Positions 1-13,330 are shown, numbered from the stretch's first letter. The stretch is 64,000 bases of DNA from Paragonimus skrjabini miyazakii (GCA_014338405.1 JTDE01002394.1:1-64000), one strand, 5' to 3'. A program made the numbers and translations. The notes: generated from the sequence alone by a model not told the origin.

Positions 1-1515
1 CCAGTCGGCCCCTTATATGTGTCCTCATCAGAATGTGTTTCAATAATCGCTCATACAGCACGATCGCTTACACGTCTACGTTTAAATATATTTCATAGTT
101 TAATGTATGACACCTTCCTTTATTTAGATAGTTCCCTTAAAATTGACATGCAGCCTAATATCTTACGATTTCCACATTATGTAGTAACACGTTGCCAAAC
201 ATCACGTCCAGTTCCTGTCCTTCCCGGTGTTCAGCACAGCTCTTTAGTCTTTGCGTGTGAGATCCATACAAACACACCTAATACGTACGGAAAACGCACA
301 GCACCGTTTGACGGAGGTGAACAACGCTTACATGACGACTTATTTTTAAAGGCATTTGTTTTCTTAGTTATCTTCATGCCCGGAACTGGTGTTTTACCTT
401 TTGGAGGAGAAAGTTCATCTACATGACTGATGTCTGTATATAGACCAGTCCTAACTCGCCTAGTGTCATAGTGCGAAAACCGAATGCTTGGATGATGTTG
501 ATGCTGTTTATAGCTCGAGATTGGTACTTCGGTACTGGGATGTTCACTAATTTGGCATTTAAATTGCAAACGTTTCTTCAATATATTTAGTGGCAGGTGT
601 TTGAGCGTATAGGCTTGAACGCTTGAATGTTCGTTTGGGCGCGCGAACAATATTATCTTCAAGGATTTCCAACACTAACTGAAAGTGATTAGGAGGGAAC
701 GTGTGCTCATCGGTATTATGAATAACGGAAAATCTTATGACTGTTTCCTACGTTGTAGTGGGGATTCCACATCATCGTTCGTTTGGAATGCCAGTCAGGT
801 GGTGGACATATTGTTCAGAACGAGAACGAATATCACATAGCTTCAGCATACCTTCGGGTTTATTATCATGATAATATATGTGCACGATATCCATGGGTAT
901 TTCAGATAAACGGGAATTCCAACATGGAAATAGCATGTCACACCAAAACCAGCTAATCCAGGCAGCACATTCTGTGCTGTGGGATGCAGAAATGCTGTCA
1001 CAAACGCACAAATATCAAACTCGCCTGTGAGATGTATGACATGTACACGATGAATCAGTACTCAAGCTTTCAGCACTAGGCCTAACTTGGTGTCAACGCA
1101 TCCAGGCAACTAGTTTGATTTCAAAACCGTGAAGTCTACAAGACAAGTTCAGTCTGGCTCATCGTGTGCACCACTGATTCACAGAGATTCCGTAAAACTG
1201 GTGCATGGCCTCACTGAAATCAGGATGGTAAGGGAGCAAACAGGTGATCGTGTCTGTCTCAAATTCAGAGAGGATACGAGCAAACAACCATCCCGTTCTG
1301 TCCAGCGCAATCTGACCACAGTCACTAGGTTAATTCTGTTCTTGAACCGTGCCATTTCGAATATGCAATTCTATGACATGAATAATTGAACACACATATT
1401 GACCGCTCCATAATGCTATTTGGATTGTAGTGATTTTGCGCACACTGACAATTCATGTGATAATCTGGGGTGGACAGATCCCGCGTAACCATATTGCATT
1501 CCCTCAGTCCGATGT
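1..1515. other. No recognised gene; overlapping unassigned open frames
   Basis: A plus-strand frame is open from the window edge to a stop at 424-426 (141 codons). A minus-strand frame at 231-662 overlaps it (143 codons). Neither translation shows a family motif I recognise. Frames of this length are expected about once by chance in this much AT-rich sequence, so neither is called a gene. The plus frame could be the 3' end of an exon entering from the left, but there is no supporting motif. The rest of the stretch holds nothing identifiable. Confidence 0.4.
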
Positions 1516-1589
1516 GCCCTAGTAGCGCAGTCGGTTAGCGCGTCAGTCTCATAATCTGAAGGCCGTGAGTTCGAGTCTCACCTGGGGCA
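1516..1589 (+). tRNA. tRNA-Met (CAU), elongator type
   Basis: This is a 74-nt cloverleaf including the discriminator base. The acceptor arms GCCCTAG and CTGGGGC pair in seven positions, two of them involving G-T or A-T. The D arm is GCGC/GCGC. The anticodon loop is CTCATAA, giving anticodon CAT, and the T arm is GTGAG-TTCGAGT-CTCAC with discriminator A. The anticodon arm is the one typical of eukaryotic elongator tRNA-Met rather than initiator tRNA. No intron is present. A TTTT run a few bases downstream at 1595-1598 can serve as RNA polymerase III terminator. It decodes internal AUG codons. Confidence 0.95.
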
Positions 1590-4500
1590 TTGGGATTTTA
1601 CGCAACGCAAGTGCAAACCACTCTGTTCAGCGCTACCCACCAACGTCGTTCCGATTGCCTACACGCGCGCCCCGTTATCTCACTTTCTCTGGATTCCGAG
1701 CGCGCACCTCATTGAGTATTGGTCTATATGTGTGCTTGTCTGTGTATCCTGTGCGTAATCGTCTAGTGCGGAAATGGGATTAACGATACTGACAATCGTG
1801 CTCAACTTGATAAAGACAGACCTGGCTGTATTGGATATGATCAGGACCGGTCCTCTTCCCATCCATCTCAGCAACATTCCACAATATTCTGCATGCATAA
1901 TGCTCTCCAATGTTCAGTGTTTAATTTATTTAATGGAAACAATCACGCAAATTCATCGACATTTATACCACCGATGCACTGCAGTGAACATGGCAGACTT
2001 GCATGTCTTTCATTCTGTGCTCGACTCGAATGACTTTATATCAGTTCTCATTAATTGACATAATATTTACAGTTCGCTCAACTGTCGTGTCTGCATTAGA
2101 TCTGTTTTCCATGCACACACTTCAAAGTTACGTCTTTCCCGATTTCCCATCCACATAGCCTTGCTTGTTCATTTGAACATTCGCATTTCGTACACATCCA
2201 TGTGCAGATACGTGAAACCTTCAGCATTTCATGATCACTCTTGTCCACTCTGATTGTTGTTGTGTCGTGAATATTCCGCATCGAACATGTCTAATCCTCC
2301 ATTCAATCCTTGTCATTATCTGATTCTATTATCCACCAGACACTCCTCACACTTGACCAGTGCTTTAGGATCCAATCGATTGTCGAGGGGATCACTCCGC
2401 TGACCGCAACGGATTAGAAGTATCCCACAATTGAGGAGGAATGTTTGGCTTTCCAATATGACAGAACATGTTATGTGTTTGTTTAAGAGTGTACTGTTAG
2501 CTGAAATAACTACTATCATTAATGATTGTGTGACAGATGATTGTCTGAAACTAAATCCAATTGTGTATCTTTAATGCAATCTGTTTATCTTATATATCAG
2601 CAACGTGCAATCAAAGAAAGATTTTATCGTCAGATATATGGTTCATAATAGGTAACACTCTGGGAATTGTGCAAAACGAACGTTCTAGGGATTCTTTTGA
2701 AAAACAAATACAGAATATTGTTAGTTTGGTATATTTTACAAGAAATACATAGATTATATACTCGTGTTATGTGAATGCAGTAGCCAGATAATATCCAGGT
2801 GCATCCATTTTAAGGGCCTGCATCGAACCATCAAGTTTATCACTGGAGGCAAGGGAAAATCCGATATCTTATCTGAATGTCAGACTCAATAGATGCAAAG
2901 ATGGACCTTTCTTCAGAAGTATTATCCCAGAAAAGACGTGAGACATTGTGCCAATCGTAAAGAATAGCGAGCTTATACGAACACTAGCTATTCAAGTATC
3001 TTCCTGCCATATTTTATCTCATTCTCGTTTCTCGTTGCTTACCTTACATTTTCCATTCTCCTACGACCGGCTAAAGAATATCGCTTGGCTTTATTCCTTG
3101 CCCGCTAGCAGTTATTCAATCGATCGATGCATGAATCCTCAACTACACACTATTACACGCTCCACCTTCTCTGCTCTAGTGTTCCCCATCCACATCTATT
3201 ATCATTACTCAATCGTATGTCTGATCCACATGTGGAAGTCAATGATGACTGTTCACTCCGAACGTTTGTCGGCAGGCCAACATACATTTAGTCGTCCATA
3301 TTTCATTTCGCGTATGCACTTCAGAGAGGAACAATGCTTGAGCGTACACGCTAATCTTGGTACTTTCGCATTGCTATTTGCTATCCGATCTCAACTTCTG
3401 CGATAAGTACAGTGGTATTCAGAGGTGATGGTTCCCATCTTAGAAATTCTTTGCATTTCTGCCAGACAAACACCGGGATAACGTACGTTTTGTACAACAA
3501 TCTTGATAGGTGAACCGATCAACACAATTGCCTTGTGATGGTTCAATTGCATCAGTGTTGTAGAGAAAGTTGGATTTATGACAAAAATCAGATTGAGGAG
3601 CCCGAAAGTGTATCGGCATGCATAGTTACTTATGAAGGGTGAATGGCTATTGTTCATCCCAAAACAAGGCATGCAAGCGAATAGTGGAGCATACGTCTAA
3701 ATGACAACATGATTTTAGATGGGAAATGGCAAACAGTGTGACAGACAACTCCAGAATGGCACAACAAACACGCTCTGGCGCTAGTTAGCTAAACGGGATA
3801 AACCACAATATGGTGAAATATACTCATACTTAAGCAACGGTTTGGTGTCATGCTTTTCGAACTTTCACTAACAATTTCGGAATCAATCATGTTGCAAAAA
3901 CCCCGCTGTATAAGTGCACCTCCGTCTTAAACATAATTTCTTTACAAACATTGCTTGGAGGCCAAACAGCACCCTCCCTCATTGATGGAATTGTTTTGCG
4001 CCTGAAGTGCAGTGATACATCGATTGCGCATGTTCATTTAATTGTACTGCCCTTTTTCCGCCTGTTGTTGATTTTGTTATTTTGGTGATTTGTTTGCCAT
4101 TATCTGGTGTGTCTTCTGAATCCGGAATTGTATCACTGCTCGCAAGTTATATTCGTTTCAGTCGTTAGTTAGAGGTTAAGGCAGTTAATCTTGAAATTTC
4201 CAGAACAATGCTATGTATCAGTGCACAAATCGGTGGAAATAAAGTCTCAACATGTTATTTCCGTATATATCATTCAACCTTGGAGAATAGAGTATATGAA
4301 AGCACTTACATGAAAATAGGAAGGGACGAAACGAGTTGTATATATGGTTTCACAAAGGAACTACCAAACAAATAACTTGGGGGAAATGCAGATATACTTA
4401 ATAGTGGAAGTCTTAATTGGTCCCTAAAATTTCGGTTCAAAAAGCATCGCAATATTACAGTTGTTGGTTTATTTGGCAAGTTTTCACACTATTCCTATAA

Positions 4501-6940
4501 CAATTTGTGCATCCTATGAAGCATGCACTTCTGCTTTTTAAACCTCTGTTCTAAAGTTGCGTTTATTTTGCTATTAGCTACACGTAGGAAATACTTACGA
4601 TGATATCTCTATCCTAGAATCCCACAGAGATTGTTTCACACATTTTCTTTTTTGTATAGCTATCAGTGAATATTTGCTAAAACTTTCTGGTCGATAGTGT
4701 GCTACCCACACCTTGACGCTTCAGTCTGTTTAATTAACGTTGATTGATGAGAGGTCGTTTTGGTTGTTTTATTTTGAATGCTTTCTCTGACCTCTCTCGG
4801 ACTTGTAACACTGTCTTATTAACCCGTCTTTCTGAAGCAATGTTCTCTTTACTTGGGCCATACTATTTCGAAGTTTGTTAAAAGATGATGGTCATGAACC
4901 GAGAGCGCGATTAGTTATTCTGATCACTATAAAAATGTGCCTAATACACTAAGCGATGTTGGTGAATGAGCTTCTAACTATATGAGCACGTTAAGTAAAG
5001 TACAGATTTGGACTGATCTGAGTTGACTTGACATCACTATCATGTTGCTTTCAAACAAGTTTATTTTCTAGAGGTTTTAGCTTAAGGGAAACAAAGATTT
5101 GTTGCAATAGACAAAGTTATAAGACTTTCGTATATCTGCAAATTCAACCAGATGGTTGTTTAGGTTTGATAATTAAGTCAACCCTTCATGTTTTACGGTG
5201 CAAAAACGATAAGTAGTTTACCTTTAAATGCAGTCCGAACACACTTCGCAGTTAAGATGTTCTTTATTCTTTGTAACTAATCAGGAACATATTATTACCT
5301 GGACTTGCGCGCAAGTGTTTGCAGATGACGACTTATTTGTAACGCTCAAGTGACTATATTTACTGTTTGGTTACTAAACGTTTATATACCGGTTCTAACA
5401 AAAAACCACATTAATTTCTTTTATATCACCCCAACTAGTAAAACGAAGTGGTTAAACTTTCGTTACTTCACACAGAATGATTTAGTCTATGGGAATAATA
5501 CGTGTAATATTTTTATATTTTCAAGAAAATAGTCTCTTCTCAGGAAATCGTTAAACCATTTCTTATGCATAGACATTTTTAGGGCTATACTGTGATATCC
5601 TCGTTAACAAAGCTTTCGCAACAGGTTGCTATTTTAATCTCCCATCTGGAATTACAGCAGACAAATCCATCATTGACAGAAACAATTCATAAGAAAATGA
5701 CTCTTGAACTTGTGTGTCTATTTTCATTTAAAACTACAATCACGCCAGTTTGTGATTAGTTAAAAAGAAACTACTCTATTGTGTATTTTTTGTTGTTTCA
5801 ACGTTTCAACTACATGTGGAATGCCTAAACTCCACGTTTGCTTCAAGTTCCAACAAGCGCACTTCATTAATAATCTATCTGGTCAAAATCACAGAGAAAC
5901 ATGTTTTGTGATTAATTGAAATCCAAATACTTTCGCACTTTCCACACACTCACTTTCATTCCTAAATCATGTATTCAGTGAGATATTAGTGTGGACGTAG
6001 ATAACGACTAGCTGGATAAATAGAACTACTGATGAAATTGCCAAAAGTATATCACTGTAAAGTCAAATTTGAAGTAGCCATGAATTTATTCAATTTAGCA
6101 CGTATGACTCACCGCCATCGAGCGCCATTACAAAAGCTAACAGGTTAGCGTTATATTAAGCGTCTGAATCCTTTTTTATTTGATATGTATTGCAACAATA
6201 GCAACAGGTGGGTGATAATCATCAACTTGTGCTTCCTATTCTAGCACATTCAAACACTTCAAAAACCAACTAATTCTTTCTAAATTACTTGCTGTTGTGA
6301 AACACAGCGAAGTACTTATTTAGGTAAAATTTATAAAACAGCGTTCTGAGGTCCCTTACTAAAGGAAACAGTGCGAATATAAGCTGTTTGTTTTTATCCG
6401 TCTATAAACGAATGAGAGGAGATTAAACTAGAAGCTGGCAGCAGCAGATCTGTAAATTAAATAATTTACACTAATGTAGTTGTAAACTGGTAATAAGAGA
6501 CATCTGATTACCAAATAATTCTTCAAATAAACTGTTGAAACAAATTCTTTGTCTCATGTATGCTTCATGTTGCACAGAAGGCTAAATGAGCACTGTCACT
6601 TCGGGAGGCAATGGTTTCTTTCTGTCAATGGAGGTTTAAGTGTTTTTAGGTGCAAGGTGCACTAGTTTGGATATTAATGAGGATGGTGACCAGACTGTAA
6701 AATTGAAACATTGAAACTTTGCTCCTCCTAAATTGCGTGCGAATGGATTTCCAAAATTGGCTTGTATGACACCTAAAGTTGGCAAGTTTCTTAAATTAGA
6801 TCATATGTTTCAAAGACCGACCACGTAACCGGTCCAAAAATGAGCTGGTCGAAAATTCGTTTATTCAGACAACTCTCATTCACAGAAGCGGCTATCTGAA
6901 GAAACGCCAGTCCTGAGCAGTGCATAGATGATGTTGTTAC
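1590..6940. other. Gene-poor stretch, nothing assignable
   Basis: Only short, mutually overlapping open frames are present. The longest is a 152-codon plus frame at 2948-3406 that starts with GTG and matches no domain I know. That length is compatible with chance in sequence of this composition. No tRNA, transposon motif or splice-consistent exon was recognised. The right end is the region just upstream of the first Kunitz gene. Confidence 0.4.
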
Positions 6941-6955
6941 CTGCTTATATTTATG

Positions 6956-6964
6956 TATATATAT
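6956..6964 (+). promoter_or_regulatory. TATA-like box of Kunitz gene 1
   Basis: The run TATATATAT lies 44 bases before the ATG at 7008. The other two Kunitz copies carry similar runs 46 and 57 bases upstream of their ATGs, which supports a core-promoter role. The transcription start itself cannot be read from sequence. Confidence 0.45.
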
Positions 6965-7007
6965 GGATGAGCCAATAATTACATGTACAATTTTACAGTG
7001 AGCAATA

Positions 7008-8314
7008 ATGACCGTAATCTCTACTTCGTTGTTGATGGCATTGTTGTTGGCATTCATCGGTTTGGTGCAAACAACTGATGACCTGCCTGGTGAGCTCAAC
7101 GTTGTAGACAACCAGTATGCATTTTTATGTGAAGTTTGGGCTTTCATATCTATTCACCCTACATTCTCGATAACAGGTTAATATACTAGGATAATTATAC
7201 AATAACAAGCCAGTGCAATCCAGTGAATACAATCAGTTATCTAGTATATGGAGATGGAAGTAGACTGACCAGTATTTCTCCACAAGGCTGTCATACTCTC
7301 TAGGCTTTGTTCATTCTCCACTGCATGTGTATCATTTTACGTCACACTTCTGTTATCCAAAAATGTGACATAACTAATCGGCATGGTTACCAGGAGTCAT
7401 GGCTACTGCATTCAACCTTGATAGTCCACAATATTCAATTCATTCAATTTGATTCACCAAGTTGACACTGCTTATTCTGCTACCAATAGACTGAAACATT
7501 AGATGATTATTTTCATATGTTACAGTCAGTGAAATTCACGTGGATACAAACACCGGGTCGGAAAGTTTGGTGCCTCACTGTCTTCATGTACATAATATAA
7601 GCCACTTTAAAAATAGGATCCTGCACAGAAATGTCAAAAACCTACTAATCTGCATAAACCTGAATTAAAGATGCAACCTATGTTCATTTGGTTAAATGAA
7701 AACAATTTTTAACCTAACTGATGCGTCCTCATTAACAAACTATCGATTGAATTGAACAGGGCGAATTTGATTGTTCTTCTTTAATAATGATTGCGAATCT
7801 GAACACAAACGTTTGCGGTCAAGCGTGAGGGTGATGCCCACAGTGAGGTTATCGGCGTTGTAACTAAAACGCTGGTCTCACAAGCTTCAGAGCAGAAGTG
7901 CAAATTCCAGTCCGGAAGAGGATATGTACTATTGATGAACTCACATGATGGCAGAACTTGAGTCTAGTGCCTCCTTTTGAAGTAGGCTGGCCGTAAAAGT
8001 ATCTGAATGCAAAGGCTGCTTTCACTTGTGGGTAGTGTTAAATTCAAAATTCTGTTGAAAACCCTAAATCTCTTTATACTGCTATTTGTTAGAGATAAGT
8101 TTTCGGCATTATTGTTTCCCTCTCTCCTATTTCAGAAAGGTGTACTTTGCCAATTAACGCTGGAATTTGCCGCAGCAACTTTCTAGTGTATGCATACGAC
8201 GTTGAGAAACAAAAATGCGTCTATTTCATCTATACCGGATGTGGTGGCAATGGAAATCGGTTCAGAAATAAGGTCGAATGCAAACGATTCTGCCAACCGC
8301 CGGTGCTCGGTTAA
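7008..8314 (+). CDS. Secreted single-domain Kunitz protease inhibitor, copy 1
   Basis: Two exons are predicted, 7008-7089 and 8136-8314, joined by a 1046-nt phase-1 intron with GT donor (CCTG|GTGAGC) and pyrimidine-rich CAG acceptor. The product is 86 residues. Residues 1 to about 23 form a signal peptide with a Leu-rich core (TSLLMALLLAF). The Kunitz domain follows with spacing C-x8-C-x15-C-x7-C-x12-C-x3-C, exactly that of BPTI, so the three disulfides should form. P1, the residue after the second Cys, is Arg, followed by Ser at P1'. This predicts a canonical inhibitor of trypsin-like serine proteases. Thr replaces the usual Gly36 before Gly37-Cys38. Conserved Asn43 and Phe45 are present. 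In trematodes such proteins are secreted at the host interface, and some Fasciola Kunitz proteins inhibit cathepsin L instead. The intron is longer than in the paralogues partly because a SINE-like element sits at 7812-8047. The poly(A) hexamer seems degenerate (AATAAC near 8353). Confidence 0.88.
7812..8047 (+). repeat. SINE-like tRNA-derived repeat in the Kunitz 1 intron
   Basis: This segment aligns with the other family copies at 13.1, 27.3, 36.1, 40.1 and 57.3 kb. Shared blocks are the tRNA-like GGCGTTGTAACTAAAACGC region, a GAGTCTAGTGC block and a GTATCTGAATGC block near the 3' end. It lies wholly inside the intron of the first Kunitz gene in sense orientation. It shares a subfamily variant (TTGT in box A, GTCTCACAAGC) with the 13.1-kb copy. 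The corresponding intron of Kunitz copy 2 lacks it, so it was probably inserted after the duplication. Confidence 0.7.
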
Positions 8315-9100
8315 GAACGCATTTTGTTCTCTTTGAAATTTGAAATGACCTAAATAACATTTTGCACCAACCTACTTCCGCTTTTCAATTCTGTCTAGCT
8401 TGTCGTGATTCAAATCACTAAACGTATCGGAGACAGAGTTTATTGTGTTATCAGAATGTGAGAATAATTTAATATAGGAAAGAGGTTTACACCGTGTCGT
8501 TGTGTTGATGCAAGAAGACATGCCATACTGGGTGCAAACATTTTCACAAATATTATGCGTTTATAGTTATAAATATAGGTTATAATGCGAGCGATTTTTA
8601 AGCTTCGGGCTTGTGCCGAACAAATAAACAATACAACACTTCAGTCAATCGGTTATTTGGGAATCCAGGTGATATCTTGCTCATAGACACTTTCGATATA
8701 CATTTTAAAGAGCGTCAAGATGTTAGAATAAACATGCGGGATTACTGCTATCAGCTGTTGACCGGATAAGCTGATGGATTGCTGTGATGTGAACTAGGAC
8801 TAGATTTTAGCTGCAGGTATAAGAGTAATCTTTTTACTCAGACTCAACAATAGTTAGCTAGCATAAAAAAAGGCATTTACAAGTCGCTTTTGTTTCGCAT
8901 ATTGCGGTTTTCCTCTATTGTTAGAATAACATATTTTATCGTTGAGTTAAGACAATGTACTATTTTTACACTGCCACTTTTGTGGATCCATAATGTTATC
9001 TGGATTCGCATCGTCTGTTCTAAATATGATATCGGGATATTTGGTGTCAATCTGTTCTGCCAACTTACTCACGATCAGTCACACTCTTGCAAAACTTAAG

Positions 9101-9117
9101 AATGAATGAATGAATGA
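9101..9117. repeat. Short (AATG)n microsatellite
   Basis: Four imperfect AATG repeats lie inside the duplicated flank. The homologous position near copy 2 has only AATGAATC, so the array expanded after duplication or shrank in the other copy. Confidence 0.8.
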
Positions 9118-9399
9118 TAATACAGAAACATAACCAGGAAAATCTGTGGATGAAAGACAACGTGATCAACTACTGAACGGGTTATAGAAACGCCATTGTC
9201 ACAAAGAGTTCAAGAAGTCTCAGCTTTGAAAACAGTAGATAAATCTGAAGTCTGCGCAATGGAAATGACTTCGGGATTTCTCAATGAGGGAGGTTTCATC
9301 CCAGAACATGACACTTAAGTATACTTCAGAAAATTAAAACCCCGGATCACGCGTGTGAGTCTCTTTAATTAGTGTGAACAGTTTGTTGTATAAAGTGGA

Positions 9400-12300
9400 T
9401 GCCAACATTAGGTATACAACATCAGTAAGCGATAAAATGAACTCAAAATTGAACAGTAAACAACAGCTAACGCCACTCATCTCGCAGGTTCATGGAGACA
9501 ATGAACTGTGTTGTCATTTATGTACTGTTTGTCGAACTGCAAAAACCATGTTGATTAGGTCTGGTAAATCGTCGACCATCGATTATTTCTATAGACCCTC
9601 TGAAAAATCAATGGCGATTGTGATGAATAGCCCAAGCGGAAGTGACCAGTAAAAATCTAATTTCAATTCATTACTGTGGATTGGCTGGAAATAAAAAACT
9701 TAAAAAATAAACATGACAAAATTTAGTAACTTCAAGACCAATGGACCTGCAATGAGTAACAGAACACAGTGAGCCCAAGCCAAGGTGTACACATGGAAAC
9801 CGATGTTTAGACAATTAGGACAAATTAATAAAACTCATAAAGTGGATTGAAATGGGAGACAATACATTGTGATTCACGTCAGTCGATGCAAAATACGGAG
9901 ATTTCTGATAAACAGTAGTGTTTGTAAGTTAGTGCTTTTACATGATTTAAAGAGCTGAATTTAATAGTTGTCAAAGTTTCCCATAATTCTTTGTAAAATA
10001 ACGTGTTATATCAATGAGAAGAGATTCAATACCGGCAATAGATTTGTTCATTTATACGCCATACGCGAAATATAAAACGCGCACACTAATGTGAACATCA
10101 ATCTTTATGGTCAACCTACCGCCTTCCATTCATTACCCGGTGAATCTGCACGAAGTGGAACCTAAGTGCCAGCAAGCAACAGGCAAATCATCTGAGTGAA
10201 AACTTCTTCACATTGTATTCAGTTTTCTGTGCTAAAAGGAACGAAGACAAACGCTAAAATTACCACCATCAGTACAAATTTGTATCATGCTACTGCTCAA
10301 AAGTGAAAGTGGGAATGTCAAGCCCATGGGGTTCACCGAATAGGTGGATGTATATCCGATTGTGTAGATAACGATCACAGCCCCTTAGTTCTGCACTTCA
10401 TCATGTTAATTACCGTACCTATAGGTAAGGTTGATCATCTCTTTTGAGGAAGGCCACCCCCAGACGGTTGAAACCTAGTGTATTACAACCGATAACATTG
10501 TGTCGTTCTAAGTCTATTTAATGATAACCTCTTGTTTAACCAACCATCTAACCGAGATGATTTACAAAGTCCATTTGATACACCACATTTGCCACCTAGC
10601 TTTATAAGCAATTGCTCATTAGTCCACGGGATCAGTGGTCAATCAAGACTTAACAGTTGAGGCTTTCACTCTATCAATCGAGGACCTGTACAATAAGCAG
10701 ACACTTTAAATTGACATTACAGATTTCCACAACCTAACGTCAGGAGGCGATTCCAGCAGATAACTGAAGCAACGCACATGATATACTGAGAACTGCAGCT
10801 CATCACAATCGGGCTTGAAACTAACCAACAAGAAATTTTTCTATAAACGGTGCTGGGATTATTTCTGAAAAATCTGCCATCTTCGTACTATTTAACTTCC
10901 AATGTTTTTCAGAAACACGAACGGTAATTGGCGCAGTGGTTATTGTAAAACTTTGTCCACGTCGCTACGGTTATTCTGACTATGAGCTTTAATTGGAAGA
11001 TTCAGCAAGTTAGATTGCATGCATTTCAAATCTAATTTGCACAAGTAGCACTGCTATGCAGGTGAAAGACAATTGTGTTCGGAATGGTCTGTATGGCGGT
11101 CTACATAAAAAGCTTTTTATAATCGCCGTAGATGCTTTTAAACGCAAGCAAGTAAACAGCCGTAACAATAACGATACAGTTATATCTGTGGACTGTCTGA
11201 GACGATTGTGAATTTTGTCAGAATCAGTTGGATTCAAGAGCACAGCTGACGCATTTTGTGAGTAGAATAAATTCGTAAGTTCAACGTTTTGAAAGATAAC
11301 AGTGCTCGTTCAAAACACTCAGGTTGGAAGAATAGTAACCAGATATTTCCCAAAATCACAAGTTGATGGTATGCTCAAATGTTGTGCCTCGTGGATGACC
11401 TAACAATAAAATCGGTGAGCTAGTGACCGTTGAAGGAAGGAAACGCCATGATTTACTTTTGGTCACAAATGAAACCAAACAACCACTTAAAGACTTTAGT
11501 ATATATATATATTCGGAGTTGATTGAAGCAAAACAATTTCTGACGCATCATTTTGGATGATCACAGTGATTCTACCATTCTGACCAGTTTTAATAATCCT
11601 AAAAGTATGGTAGAGAAAACGGATTTGGGCAATTAAATAAACATGGAATGACGCCGTAAACCCAAGAAGTAGGGTCGGCATTTTGTTTAACAGGACAACC
11701 ATGAACGTCTTCTGATCATAGTTTGTTGCTTCAGACAGACAAGGCATCAAAGAAGTCTTCTAAACAGGCAAGCTTCTGCTTTTTATCATACAAGTAAATC
11801 TAGCTGGACTGTATGCTCAAAGTCTAGCATACGATTCCTAATAGTGCTACGGTGAAAACGGTGTTGCTGACAAACTAAAAATCTCGAATTGCCGATCTGT
11901 TTGATTGTAACCTTCTGAGTCGCAGAATGTAGTTAAGTAGCTTGTGAAATTTTTGAACCAAATAGTTCAATTATGTCTTTGCTAGCTTGTCTCAATCATT
12001 AAATATTCGGCATAAACGTGTATGCACATCTGGTTTACAGTCGTTATATAGAAGTGTTTTCCGTGATGCACGTAGCGGATTTTCGCTTTGTTGCATGATA
12101 AAACACTATCTAGAATTTGTAATGCCTGATAGTAGGTAAGAAGAACAATTCCTACTCTTAACCAAAAACATTAGCTTTGAACACCAAATTTCATTTTACA
12201 CACACAGATGGGTTGGCTGTTGCCAGCCCGCTCAGGTTCATCCTTGCGGACATTCTCGTAATCATTTGAAAAACAGGTAACAGAACAGTTATCTCTGGTT

Positions 12301-13127
12301 CAACTTCACAGAAGATATGTTGATAATATTCGTGTCATCGCAGACTATCAACAACAAGCACGTAACGTGATTCTTCAAGTAAAATCTTTGCACCCAAACA
12401 TGCGTCATAGTATGAAACGCGAGAATCAAAACTGTTTACCATTTCCCGATATGTGAATTAGGATAAGTAGGAATAAGCCAATTCACCGAGTTTGCCATCA
12501 AAAGAAAACTTCGACAGGCGGGTATCCAAACTGTGAAAGTTATGTGCCTTGCTTCTATAAACGAAGTTTAATACGTATGTTGTTATAATTGGACCAAACA
12601 TATTGATACTGAAAAAAATATCTCAAGAGGCCACAACCTCTGTACATACTATCTTGCAGCTAAACATTTATCCTAAACCGTCCATCACCGATTCCAAACG
12701 ACACCATGACATGAGTACTTGACCTGATGTAGTGTCAAATAAACTGATAATCCCTCGCCTTCCATATAAGGGCGATGCTGCATGCCAACCATTCCAACAG
12801 CCTTTAGTTGAATTCACCGTGTGGACATACAGTGTAGTTTTCATAGCAAACCGTGTTCAGAACATTTCGGATTCCAACACTGCGTGAAACAAATGATATT
12901 GGAGTCAACCAAATCTGCCGTTGTCTGTGAATATCAGTCAACCATGCTCACTTGGTTCCATGAGGACAATAACTTCACCACATCTCAGAAGTCTTGATCA
13001 CGAGGTTATCGACTGGATAGAACAAAGTGATTCTGTTCGTTCTCCTTTCGAAATCATCGGACAAGCTGAACACTATTCATACAAGGTTGTGGCTGAGCGT
13101 TTGGACTTGATTATTCGGTCATGCCTT
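9400..13127. other. Gene-poor stretch, nothing assignable
   Basis: No open frame here shows a recognisable domain. A short (AT)n run is present at 11499-11512. The text around 10440-10475 has GAGGAAGGCC and GTTGAAAC pieces that loosely recall retroelement terminal segments, but this is too weak to call. Confidence 0.4.
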
Positions 13128-13330
13128 TTGTGAGACTGCTGGCGTTGTGGTTAACACGCTAGTCTCACAAGCACGAAGGTTAATGTGCAACCTTCGATCC
13201 GGACAAAGATATGCTTAACTGATGAGCTCCAATAAGAGCAAAACTCAAGTTTAGTGCTTCCTTTCGAAGTGGGCTAGCCGCAAGGCTTATCTGAATGCGA
13301 TCAAATTTGAGTGTTCAATTTTGAGATATC
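13128..13330 (+). repeat. SINE-like tRNA-derived repeat
   Basis: This copy carries the box A-like TGGCGTTGTGGTTAACACGC, a B-box-like region around CTTCGATCCGGA, and the family blocks TGATGAGCTC, AGTGCTTCCTTTCGAA and TATCTGAATGCGATC. It is the closest relative in the window of the copy inside the Kunitz 1 intron. The 5' portion of the long form of the family is absent. Confidence 0.72.

Larger units (their letters stand above)
6950..9400. repeat. Segmental duplication unit A (with 17740-19940)
   Basis: The intron and at least 1 kb downstream of Kunitz copy 1 align, with many small gaps, to the same regions around copy 2. Shared blocks include CTGCATGTGTAT in the intron, a CTTGTCGTGATT/CTTGTTGTGATT block after the gene, an ATTTGGTGTCAATCTGTT/TATTCGGTGACAGTCTGTT block near 9038/19585, and AGTGTGAACA near 9372/19919. 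The alignment fades at about 9400 and 19940. The unit carries one gene, so the duplication is about 2.2-2.5 kb with starts 11 kb apart. Confidence 0.7.

Noticed and set aside
1..16. The first 14 bases match part of the SINE-like family (CCAGTCGGCCCCTT)
   Set aside because: The match is too short and is not extended by the following sequence. It could be the very end of a copy lying to the left of the window.
1..426. Open frame running in from the left edge
   Set aside because: It has no recognisable motif and its length is within chance expectation, and a second frame of similar length lies on the other strand.
10430..10480. GAGGAAGGCC ... GTTGAAAC resembling a hammerhead or Penelope terminal segment
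   Set aside because: The CUGAUGA box is not present (CTTTTGA) and helices do not form, so no ribozyme or element is supported.
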